Assembly (NCBI GenBank): GCA_964622775.1
Contig: CAZUSO010000060.1
Coordinates: 1-17,612, forward strand
Length of the DNA stretch: 17,612 bases
Origin: CAZUSO01 sp964622775
GTDB lineage: Bacteria > Bacteroidota > Bacteroidia > Chitinophagales > Chitinophagaceae
Reading direction: 5' to 3'
Positions 1 through 5,979 of the stretch are shown piece by piece; within the stretch, counting starts at the first letter, position 1, and each line of letters starts with the position of its first letter. Below the pieces are notes generated by a model, which worked only from the letters and a program-made list of their open reading frames with translations, was not told the DNA's origin and searched no databases. The position numbers were made by a program, and so were the translations under genes.

Positions 1-351
1 ATAACTTATTAGAAAAATAGAACACTGTGCAAACATAGGATGACGATACCTTTTACATTCTGGAGATTGCTCCGGTGCGAAAATTTGGGATGCACCCAAT
101 GTGTCTCTGCCTATTCATTCATTATTCACCCTCTGCACGTTCGGGTGTCGCTAATCGCTAATCACTATTCACTAATTCTCCAGGCTTCAGAGCGAATAAC
201 ATGTTGTCATTACTGCTATTCGAAGCCGGCTGATGTGGATTCATTGTGCATTTCATATTAAGGTAATATGCAGAATTGCTTTTATTAATATCAGAGAGTG
301 TACCTTTATGAGATTGTTTTTTATCTTTTTCTATAATTAAAATGGTGGCAC
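1..351. other. Gene-free stretch with short repeats
   Basis: I see no convincing gene here. Positions 151-178 are four tandem 7-base units (CTAATCG, CTAATCA, CTATTCA, CTAATTC), the same period as the heptamer arrays near 12952 and 13110. Positions 254-270 form a small A+T-rich hairpin (arms CATATTA and TAATATG, loop AGG). A GAGATTGCTCCG string near 63-74 recurs at about 2739. TACCTTTA at 301-308 is one mismatch from the Bacteroidota -7 box and could serve the gene starting at 352. Two short open frames (40-261 on +, 158-367 on -) have no recognisable domains and low-complexity composition. Confidence 0.5.
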
Positions 352-825
352 ATGCAATGGCGTACATTCAAAGGCGAGAAGCTTAAGCAGCCGGTTAAAG
401 CTGCGGTAGAGCAGGCTATCATCCGGGAAACCCAGGCCGGATACCGGCTGAAGGTCTGTATCGGCACCGACTCCCAGGTGTATGGTCTGGAAACAGAATT
501 TGCGACGGTCATCGTATTTCTGCGCGAAAAACACGGCGGCTTTATGTTCATCAGCAATGAACGCAGCAGCCACCAGTTTTCCCTCAAAGAGCGCATGCTG
601 AGCGAGGTGGCGCGCAGTATCGAGATTGCTTACGAGCTATGCGATCTGTTTACCCGTTATGATGTGGATATGGAAGTACATGCCGACATCAATACCAATC
701 CCGGCTTTAAAAGCAATGAAGCGTTGCGGGAGGCTACGGGCTATATCCTCGGCATGGGCTTTGCTTTCAAGGCCAAGCCGGATGCCTTTGCCAGCAGTTG
801 CTGTGCCGACAAAATGGTAAACTGA
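352..825 (+). CDS. YkuK-type RNase H-like protein (DUF458)
   Basis: A 157-residue soluble protein that I recognise as the YkuK/DUF458 family, whose fold resembles ribonuclease H. What is visible is the N-terminal IGTDSQ segment (about residues 38-43) with the acidic residue expected in strand 1, the central HADIN segment (about 111-115), and the C-terminal GYILGMGF...KPDAFASSCCADK region typical of the family. The length is normal and no signal peptide or membrane segment is present. The true substrate of the family is not established. The ATG at 352 is used because it gives the family N-terminus; there is no Shine-Dalgarno, as is usual in this phylum. A weak -7 match (TACCTTTA, 301-308) lies 43 bases upstream. 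It converges on hpf across a 78-base gap that holds hpf's terminator. Confidence 0.85.
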   Translation: MQWRTFKGEKLKQPVKAAVEQAIIRETQAGYRLKVCIGTDSQVYGLETEFATVIVFLREKHGGFMFISNERSSHQFSLKERMLSEVARSIEIAYELCDLFTRYDVDMEVHADINTNPGFKSNEALREATGYILGMGFAFKAKPDAFASSCCADKMVN

Positions 826-840
826 GGTGGTAATTTTCCC

Positions 841-874
841 CAAAAAAATAAAACCGCAACTTTTACTGCGGTTT
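841..874 (-). terminator. Intrinsic terminator of the hpf transcript
   Basis: An 8-bp perfect stem (AAACCGCA at 851-858, TGCGGTTT at 867-874) encloses an 8-base loop. Read on the minus strand the hairpin is followed by TATTTTTTTG (841-850), a proper U-tract, so it terminates transcription coming from hpf, whose stop is 30 bases upstream. On the plus strand the following bases are not U-rich, so it is weaker for the convergent gene. Confidence 0.8.
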
Positions 875-903
875 CGGAATGTTTGTCCATTATTATGATA
901 TAA

Positions 904-1203
904 TCAGGCAGTCATTTTTTGCTTTTGCTTTTTGATCTGGGCAATCATTGATTCCAGCGCCATATCAAAGGATTCTTCAAAAACCTTGGATTCGTGTTTG
1001 GCAAATAAGGACGCCCTGGGGATGCTCACCTTGATCTCTGCAATTTTATCCTTTACCTTTTGCGACATATTATCCAGCTTCAGATAAACTTCTACTCCGG
1101 TGATCCTATCGTGAAACGTATTGAGTTTGCTGATTTTTTTTTCTACATGATCCAGCAATTTTTGATCTGCGTCAAAATGCACGGTTTGAATCTGTACGTT
1201 CAT
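904..1203 (-). CDS. hpf: Ribosome hibernation-promoting factor, short HPF/RaiA family
   Basis: A 99-residue protein of the S30AE/HPF (YfiA/RaiA) family. These bind the 30S decoding channel and silence or dimerise ribosomes in stationary phase or stress. The sequence shows the family pattern: an N-terminal VQIQTVHFDAD strand, LLDHVEKKISKL helix, GVEVYLKLDN strand, then IAEIKVSIPRASLFAKHES and the C-terminal FEESFDMALESMIAQIKKQKQK helix with a basic tail. It is the short form and lacks the long-HPF dimerisation domain. It lies 84 bases downstream of xerC on the same strand, third after rpsU, an order I know from other Bacteroidota where tRNA genes and tuf usually follow. Here they do not; a terminator and a convergent gene follow. 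No SD precedes the ATG. Confidence 0.9.
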   Translation of the reverse strand: MNVQIQTVHFDADQKLLDHVEKKISKLNTFHDRITGVEVYLKLDNMSQKVKDKIAEIKVSIPRASLFAKHESKVFEESFDMALESMIAQIKKQKQKMTA

Positions 1204-1287
1204 AATAATTCAAATTTTAAGGGGTTAAAAAAATTGAGTTGCATAAAGCATCCTGTCATAGGCATTCGTTGTTTTTAAATTGACAAA

Positions 1288-2187
1288 TCAACTTTTAGGA
1301 TGAGCTTTGCGATAAACTTCCCTCAGTTTTTCAATATTGGTATGTGTATAAATTTGTGTGGCCGCGAGGCTGCTGTGCCCCAGCAATTCCTTGATGGCGT
1401 TCAGGTCGGCGCCGTTGTTGGAAAGTTGTGTGGCAAACGTATGGCGCATAACGTGGGGGCTTTTTTGATGTAATGTGGTTACTTTTTCTAATTCCTTCCG
1501 CACTGTATTATAAATGTATTTTGCGTATAAAGGCTTACCTGACTTTAAAGATAGTAAATTATCAGTGGGCTTTGCAAATATTTTTCTTTTTAATGAAATG
1601 TAATCATCAATATCCTGTAGCAGACTACGTTGAACCGGTATCAGGCGTTCTTTATTACGCTTGCCCAGCACACGGATCTGCCGGCGCCCGGATTCAATAT
1701 CGGCTTCCCGGAGACCGCCCAGCTCGGCACGGCGCATGCCGGTTTGGTAGAGTATCTCCATGATCAGGTAGCGGGTAAAGGCCTCCAGGTCGTCCGGATC
1801 GTCCTTGGGCATTTGCTCCAGCAGAATTTCGGTTTGTTCCTTTTCCAGAAAAACCGGTAGTCGTTTGGAGGCTTTGGGTGTACGCAGCAATTTTGCCGGG
1901 TTCCCTTCCACAATATCGGCTCGAATCAGAAATTTAAAGAAAGATTTCAGCGCAGAAGCTTTCCGCTGCAAGCTGCGCGGTTTGAGTTGCTGTTCGCCGG
2001 CAAGACAAGCCATCCAGGAGCGCAGGTGCTGCAGGCGAATCATTCCGGTATCAATTTCCGGATAGTGTGCGGAATGGTATTGTGCAAAATCCCGAAGATC
2101 CCGTGCATAAGCCTGACAGGTCTTTTCAGACATCCTTTTTTCAAACCGGATATAGTGGAGAAAATCTTGTATATGCGATGTAAGCAA
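1288..2187 (-). CDS. xerC: Tyrosine recombinase, XerC type
   Basis: A 299-residue site-specific tyrosine recombinase. The N-terminal SAM-like core-binding domain spans about residues 1-90 and the catalytic domain 110-295. All catalytic positions are present: R152 (TGMRRAEL), K176 (LGKRNKER), H245 and R248 (HVMRHTFAT), H271 (LLGHSS) and nucleophile Y280 (QIYTHTN). Length and motifs fit chromosome-dimer resolution Xer proteins. I call it XerC because a better XerD lies at 7860-8762 and because this gene sits between rpsU and hpf, as in many Bacteroidota. The start is TTG (2185-2187), since no ATG gives a complete N-terminus; the next Met is residue 19, inside the first helix. A -7 box (TATATTTG, 2205-2212) lies 17 bases upstream, so it probably has its own promoter in addition to read-through from rpsU. 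Confidence 0.88.
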   Translation of the reverse strand: MLTSHIQDFLHYIRFEKRMSEKTCQAYARDLRDFAQYHSAHYPEIDTGMIRLQHLRSWMACLAGEQQLKPRSLQRKASALKSFFKFLIRADIVEGNPAKLLRTPKASKRLPVFLEKEQTEILLEQMPKDDPDDLEAFTRYLIMEILYQTGMRRAELGGLREADIESGRRQIRVLGKRNKERLIPVQRSLLQDIDDYISLKRKIFAKPTDNLLSLKSGKPLYAKYIYNTVRKELEKVTTLHQKSPHVMRHTFATQLSNNGADLNAIKELLGHSSLAATQIYTHTNIEKLREVYRKAHPKS

Positions 2188-2204
2188 GGCGGAATTGTTT
2201 TGTT

Positions 2205-2212
2205 CAAATATA
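2205..2212 (-). promoter_or_regulatory. -7 box for xerC (TATATTTG)
   Basis: Read on the minus strand this is TATATTTG, a full match to the Bacteroidota -7 consensus TAnnTTTG. It lies 17 bases before the TTG start of xerC and downstream of the rpsU terminator. Its -33 region is only TTTTC, so the promoter may be weak. Confidence 0.5.
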
Positions 2213-2240
2213 CGCCTTTTTCTCGTTGAAAACAGGACAT

Positions 2241-2282
2241 GAAAAAGCTGCCTGTAAAAGAATAAACTTTTTCAGGCAGCTT
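2241..2282 (-). terminator. Terminator/attenuator between rpsU and xerC
   Basis: Arms AAGCTGCCTG (2245-2254 on +) and CAGGCAGCTT (2273-2282) form a 10-bp perfect stem. It continues inward with an A-rich/T-rich pairing around a short loop. On the minus strand the hairpin is followed by TTTTTC. It lies 34 bases after the rpsU stop and would limit read-through into xerC, letting bS21 be made in excess over the recombinase. Confidence 0.8.
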
Positions 2283-2316
2283 CCCGAATGAAAATATCCA
2301 TGCGCGAACGCAAGGA

Positions 2317-2514
2317 TTATAATTCTATCTTCCCGGAAAGGATCTGTTGACGATAGGCCGCTTTCAACTTTTCACCACGACGTTTGATAGACGGTTTGGT
2401 AAAGGCCTGGCGGGAGCGCAACTGATTCAGAATACGGGCTTTCTCAAATTTCTTTTTATATTTTTTGAGCGCCTTGTCAATGTTTTCACACTCTTTTGAA
2501 TCTAATATAAGCAT
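2317..2514 (-). CDS. rpsU: 30S ribosomal protein bS21
   Basis: A 65-residue basic protein of the bS21 family. Diagnostic parts are the N-terminal strand MLILDSKECENIDKALKKYK, the KKFEKARIL segment and the basic RRGEKLKAAYRQQ region. It binds the 30S platform near the 3' end of 16S rRNA. In Bacteroidota bS21 helps to mask the anti-Shine-Dalgarno, which explains why most genes here lack an SD. This gene is the exception: AAGGAGGT (2526-2533) lies 11 bases before the ATG, as expected if ribosomes lacking bS21 preferentially translate it. It has a strong promoter (2570-2601) and heads the rpsU-xerC-hpf group, with a terminator directly downstream. Confidence 0.95.
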   Translation of the reverse strand: MLILDSKECENIDKALKKYKKKFEKARILNQLRSRQAFTKPSIKRRGEKLKAAYRQQILSGKIEL

Positions 2515-2525
2515 AGCTTTTAAAT

Positions 2526-2533
2526 ACCTCCTT
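2526..2533 (-). promoter_or_regulatory. Unusually strong Shine-Dalgarno of rpsU
   Basis: On the minus strand the leader reads AAAAAGGAGGTA, with 11 bases between AAGGAGGT and the ATG. This is complementary to 8 bases of the 16S 3' end. No other gene start in the window has anything comparable. Known in the phylum: bS21 contributes to anti-SD sequestration and rpsU carries a strong SD as a feedback device. Confidence 0.88.
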
Positions 2534-2569
2534 TTTGTGATCTCTCAAGTTTTTTATTTTTGAGGTCTG

Positions 2570-2601
2570 CAAAGGTACGATTTTATTAAAAGATAACCAA
2601 A
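2570..2601 (-). promoter_or_regulatory. rpsU promoter (TTTG - 20 bases - TACCTTTG)
   Basis: Minus strand: TTTG (2598-2601) as -33 element, a 20-base spacer, then TACCTTTG (2570-2577), a perfect TAnnTTTG -7 box for the primary sigma factor of Bacteroidota. Transcription should start near 2564, giving a leader of about 50 bases that contains the SD. Confidence 0.8.
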
Positions 2602-2875
2602 ATGGCTTTATTGTCAGACACATTCCTAATCGTCGGATCTACGAAGCTGCCTGTGCGACAAAAAGATTGTGAATGCCTGAAGCAATCTTCGGATCGTTTG
2701 AGCATCATAAAGGAATCTCAATACAGTTGCTGTTTTTTGAGATTGCTCCGTGCCTGCAATGACGGCATACTTTGGATGCTTGTCCACGTTGTGACGTTAC
2801 GATTGCTTCCGCCCTTGTTGGCGTTTTCAACAACAACAAATCGAGGGTTGAGCATTTATATCTCCGCCGCCCGGA
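2602..2875. repeat. Intergenic region with relict dispersed palindromic repeat
   Basis: There is no convincing gene between the rpsU promoter and the end of pyrF. Positions 2714-2744 form an inverted repeat (AATCTCAA and TTGAGATT, 8 bp). The following text, GATTGCTCCG then CAATGACGG, resembles the widespread intergenic repeat of the form GATTGCTTCG...CAATGACG, and GAAGCAATCTTCGG near 2679-2692 looks like its opposite-strand counterpart. The 118-codon frame at 2602-2958 on + runs through this repeat into pyrF antisense and has no domain signature, so I do not call it. Confidence 0.4.
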
Positions 2876-3676
2876 TTAAAGAAAGGCGGCCATTTTTTCC
2901 TGGTATGCTTTTGCAGCGGCTCCGGCTTGCGTGGCAAAATCGAAACTTTTACCGGTAAAGATAATGGCACGGCTTACATTCACCAGGATACCCACATCTT
3001 TGTTCATTGCAGTTTTAGCAACCGTTGCCAGATCTCCGCCTTGCGTTCCCACTCCCGGTATCAGCAGAAAATGATCGGGGATAATTTTTCTTACCTTTTC
3101 CAATTGTTCTGCACGGGTTGCCCCTACCACGAACATCAGGTTTTCGGGGGTTCCCCATCCGGAAACCGTCTGCATTACTTTCTCGTATAATGGCACGCCG
3201 GCTATGGTTTGCAGTTGGAAATCCTTGCTGCCTTCATTGCTGGTTACGCCTAAGACAATACCCCATTTTCCGGGGAATTGTAAAAAAGGCGCTACGCTGT
3301 CCTTGCCCATGTAAGGAGCGATGGTAACGCTGTCGAATGGGAATGTGTCAAAAAAGGTTTTGGCATAATGTTCTGCGGTATTGCCGATATCGCCACGCTT
3401 GGCATCAGCTATGGTGAAACAATCTTTGGGAATATAGTCCAGCGTTTTGCCCAGGCTGATCCATCCTTTTAATCCCTGAGATTCATAAAATGCCGTATTG
3501 ATTTTATAGGCTACGGCAGATTCCCGTGTGGCATCGATAATGGCTTTATTAAATTCAAAGACAGGGTCTTCAGTGGCAAACAGATGTTGGGGAATTTTGG
3601 TGAGATCCGAATCTAATCCCACACAAAGAAATGATTGTTTTTTTCTGATCTGAGTGATTAAGTCCCTGCGTTTCAT
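2876..3676 (-). CDS. pyrF: Orotidine 5'-phosphate decarboxylase
   Basis: Catalyses OMP to UMP + CO2, the last step of de novo UMP synthesis. 266 residues, matching the longer type-2 PyrF subfamily. Visible signatures: SFLCVGLDSDL (about 15-25), the catalytic segment DAKRGDIGNT (91-100) with the Asp-Lys-Asp charge network D91/K93/D96, APYMGKDS, and the phosphate-binding PGVGTQGG late in the barrel. I use the ATG at 3676 (MKRRDL). The frame is open up to an ATG at 3730, but those 18 extra residues would overlap the end of the upstream gene and are low-complexity, not family-like. It is the last gene of the plsC-DUF2520-pyrF operon, 37 bases after its neighbour. Confidence 0.95.
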   Translation of the reverse strand: MKRRDLITQIRKKQSFLCVGLDSDLTKIPQHLFATEDPVFEFNKAIIDATRESAVAYKINTAFYESQGLKGWISLGKTLDYIPKDCFTIADAKRGDIGNTAEHYAKTFFDTFPFDSVTIAPYMGKDSVAPFLQFPGKWGIVLGVTSNEGSKDFQLQTIAGVPLYEKVMQTVSGWGTPENLMFVVGATRAEQLEKVRKIIPDHFLLIPGVGTQGGDLATVAKTAMNKDVGILVNVSRAIIFTGKSFDFATQAGAAAKAYQEKMAAFL

Positions 3677-3713
3677 ACGGTACTTATTATTATCATTAAT
3701 TATTGAAATTGTT

Positions 3714-4505
3714 TTATTGCTTTTCCCCATTACTATCCTGTCCTGGAAATCCAGCCTGAATAGAGGTCGTCAATGCTGCATACAGGCGCTGCCATTCGGG
3801 GTGTTCCCGCAAAAGCGATTCATGCTTTTTTATCGTGGCCGAATCATGCCGCAGGGCAGGCCCTGTCTGGTTTTGCAATGCGGAAGAGAATTTGATTTGC
3901 GCGATAGTTTGCTGAATGATCGGTTGCAGAATATCGAAAGGCAGTTGCTGCGTTTGGCAAATGGTTTCGGCTATGGCCAAAAGATGGTTGGTAAAATTAT
4001 TGACCAAAACGGCATTAAGGTGCAGCCATGCCCTTTTTTCATAGTCAGCCTGCACTACCCGGTCGGAAATGTCGTGAGCCAGCTGCAAGACGGTTTTTAG
4101 TGTGGACACATTGCTGGCTTCCACAATTAAGGGCACATCCGGGAGGGTTGGCAGGTTATTTTTCCGAACGGAATACAGAGTCCACATTACGGCACAATTT
4201 GGCGTGGTTTGTTCCAGGATGTCCACCGGAAGCGCTCCGGCACAATGAATGGCTATCTTATCTTTCAATTGCAGCCGGGCAGCCACTCCTGCAAGGGCAT
4301 CATCTTTTATAGCCAGAAAATACACATCCGCATCCGGCGTAAGTTGATCTAATGAATCGGTTAAGGCCGCATTGGTGATGCGCGACAAGGCTAAGCCGTT
4401 TGCACGGGTACGGCTGTAAATCTGGCTGATCTCATGACCACGAAACTGTAGTCTTTGTGCAAAAAAATGAGCGACATTACCGGAGCCTACAAAAGCGATT
4501 TTCAT
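3714..4505 (-). CDS. Rossmann-fold and DUF2520 domain protein (F420-oxidoreductase-like)
   Basis: 263 residues. The N-terminal half is a NAD(P)-binding Rossmann domain beginning MKIAFVGSGNVA, with the GxGNVA dinucleotide loop at residues 7-12 and a second acidic/Ser-Arg strand (QIYSRT) suggesting NADP preference. The C-terminal half (about 125-250) is all-helical DUF2520, recognisable from the LNAVLVNNFTNHLLAIAE segment and the GPALRHD segment. The architecture resembles ketopantoate reductase/6-phosphogluconate dehydrogenase relatives, but the substrate is unknown. The start lies 7 bases after the plsC stop, so the two are co-transcribed. Confidence 0.85.
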   Translation of the reverse strand: MKIAFVGSGNVAHFFAQRLQFRGHEISQIYSRTRANGLALSRITNAALTDSLDQLTPDADVYFLAIKDDALAGVAARLQLKDKIAIHCAGALPVDILEQTTPNCAVMWTLYSVRKNNLPTLPDVPLIVEASNVSTLKTVLQLAHDISDRVVQADYEKRAWLHLNAVLVNNFTNHLLAIAETICQTQQLPFDILQPIIQQTIAQIKFSSALQNQTGPALRHDSATIKKHESLLREHPEWQRLYAALTTSIQAGFPGQDSNGEKQ

Positions 4506-4512
4506 AATACAC

Positions 4513-5265
4513 TTATTTTTTCTGATGTTGAGCGATAAAGTTAATCATTTGCTGATGAATGCTGTGCTTTAATGTCTCCGCATCGCGCAAGGACAAGCCC
4601 TTTGTGGAAACCGGCGGCAGGAAACATATCTTCACGGGAGAAGGCCAGGCCCAAAAATTTGGCCGTCTGGGTAAGATACCTTTGGTATTCAGCAGCACAC
4701 CCGGGATAACCGGTTTTTGTGCACGGATAGCCGTTATAAAAGCGCCGTCGTGGAAGACGCCGAGTGGTTGGGCGGTCTTATTCCGGGTGCCTTCCGGATA
4801 CAGGATCAGGTGCAGTCCCGTCTTCAGTGTTTGCTGCATTTCCACAAAACTGTCTTTCCGGCTTTTGTCATCATCGCGCTTCACGAGGATGGAGCCGGTT
4901 TTATATACCGTGCCGAATACAGGGATTTTAGCCAGCTCGGATTTTGCCAGAGTTTTATTGGGTCCGGGCACCCAGGGCGTGGAAACCAGGATGTCCACAA
5001 AGGAATTATGGTTGAGCACCACCACGTAGTTTTCTCCCCGTTTAAATTGTGCTTTCCCGGAGCGTTTTACAAAAATAAAGACCAGCGGCAGCATGATTTC
5101 CATCCACAATCTATAGCTCCGGTGCACGATCTTAGCCCGCCGGGGTTCGGAAAATTGCAAAGCAAAGGCGGAAAGCGGGAATGCAATAAGCAGGAGCGTA
5201 ACCAGGAAGATTACCATTCCATACATATAGTATATATGCCCGATGATGCGCTTAAGGATATTCAT
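4513..5265 (-). CDS. plsC: 1-acyl-sn-glycerol-3-phosphate acyltransferase (PlsC family)
   Basis: 250 residues. Transfers an acyl chain to lysophosphatidic acid to form phosphatidic acid, at the inner face of the cytoplasmic membrane. An N-terminal hydrophobic helix (about residues 16-36) anchors it. The four family blocks are visible: NHNSFVD with H86 and D91 (the HxxxxD catalytic pair), GSILVKR (about 124-130), YPEGTR with EGTR at 158-161, and a PVIPGVLL segment. The first gene of a three-gene operon with DUF2520 and pyrF. The start ATG (5263-5265) lies only 8 bases after a perfect -7 box, so the mRNA would have almost no leader. It could use a different acyl-acceptor, as PlsC relatives vary. 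Confidence 0.92.
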   Translation of the reverse strand: MNILKRIIGHIYYMYGMVIFLVTLLLIAFPLSAFALQFSEPRRAKIVHRSYRLWMEIMLPLVFIFVKRSGKAQFKRGENYVVVLNHNSFVDILVSTPWVPGPNKTLAKSELAKIPVFGTVYKTGSILVKRDDDKSRKDSFVEMQQTLKTGLHLILYPEGTRNKTAQPLGVFHDGAFITAIRAQKPVIPGVLLNTKGILPRRPNFWAWPSPVKICFLPPVSTKGLSLRDAETLKHSIHQQMINFIAQHQKK

Positions 5266-5273
5266 TGAGCATG

Positions 5274-5281
5274 CAAAGGTA
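5274..5281 (-). promoter_or_regulatory. -7 box of plsC operon, giving a nearly leaderless mRNA
   Basis: Minus strand TACCTTTG, identical to the rpsU -7 box. Only 8 bases separate it from the plsC ATG, so transcription should begin within a few bases of the start codon. No TTTG is found at -33; the corresponding region reads CTTCAAAA. Confidence 0.65.
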
Positions 5282-5979
5282 GGAAAAGGATTGAGGTTTT
5301 TGAAGCAGGATGATGAACGGAAAGCTTCAAATTATTGTGTCTGTGAAATTGCTTTTAAGATAAAAAAGGTGCGACGTCTTTTACTTTCTGTGAAAAAAGC
5401 CCGGCCCAGGTTAAAACTATGTATTACAACGTGGTGATTGTAATGGAGCGGCTACACATTCTCAACTATTAATATAAATTGATAATGTTGTATGGACGGA
5501 AATACCAAATTCAATTTCTGTACTTTGACTATTGTTCTGTACTACTCCCCACCTATCGCCAATATGCAGCATTGATTAGGATTTAAGCCTGAATTTTCTT
5601 AGGTCTTAAGAAAAATGGTGTCATTATAAAGCGACAGTGTGAGATGCACCCCCAGAAAACGGAAGGCGACAGTATACATCTTAATGTGGCTTTTTGCACC
5701 CAACATTGCACATTTGTTTAATGTCTATTACATTTATGGATTGTTCCCGTATTTTTCAGGAATACAGTTTAATCCTGCATGGAGATAAATTTTCAAGAAT
5801 CAGACATATTTCCGTATGATAAACGAATATGGACTGTCTTATCGGGAATAGCCGAAGGAATATTAGTATGGTTTGATTAAATAATCAGGCGGGGAAGAGA
5901 GGTTGTACATTATGAAAATTTAGGCACATGCAACATCATTATATGTTGAATATTTTTCCATTAATTTAATCGGTAACCA
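5282..5979. other. 700-base gene-free region
   Basis: I see no credible gene in either direction. The frame at 5243-5437 on + is short and partly antisense to plsC. An A+T-rich hairpin (TTTTCTTA 5594-5601, TAAGAAAA 5607-5614) has no U-tract. A small inverted repeat (CAACAT 5931-5936, ATGTTG 5943-5948) and TATTTTTC (5951-5958, one mismatch from TAnnTTTG) lie just before the gene at 5980 and may belong to its promoter. Confidence 0.5.

Noticed and set aside
158..367. 69-codon open frame on - near the left edge
   Set aside because: It overlaps the YkuK start, has no recognisable motif or promoter, and has low-complexity composition.
2866..2898. Hairpin (GCCGCC/GGCGGC) followed by TTTTTT on +
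   Set aside because: On + there is no gene to terminate and the arm lies inside the pyrF coding region. On - the hairpin lacks a U-tract.
2602..2958. 118-codon open frame on +
   Set aside because: It overlaps the rpsU promoter and the antisense of pyrF, runs through a dispersed-repeat relict, and shows no domain.
5266..5979. dif site for the two Xer recombinases
   Set aside because: I looked for a 28-base site with partly palindromic 11-base arms here and around xerD and found no convincing candidate.
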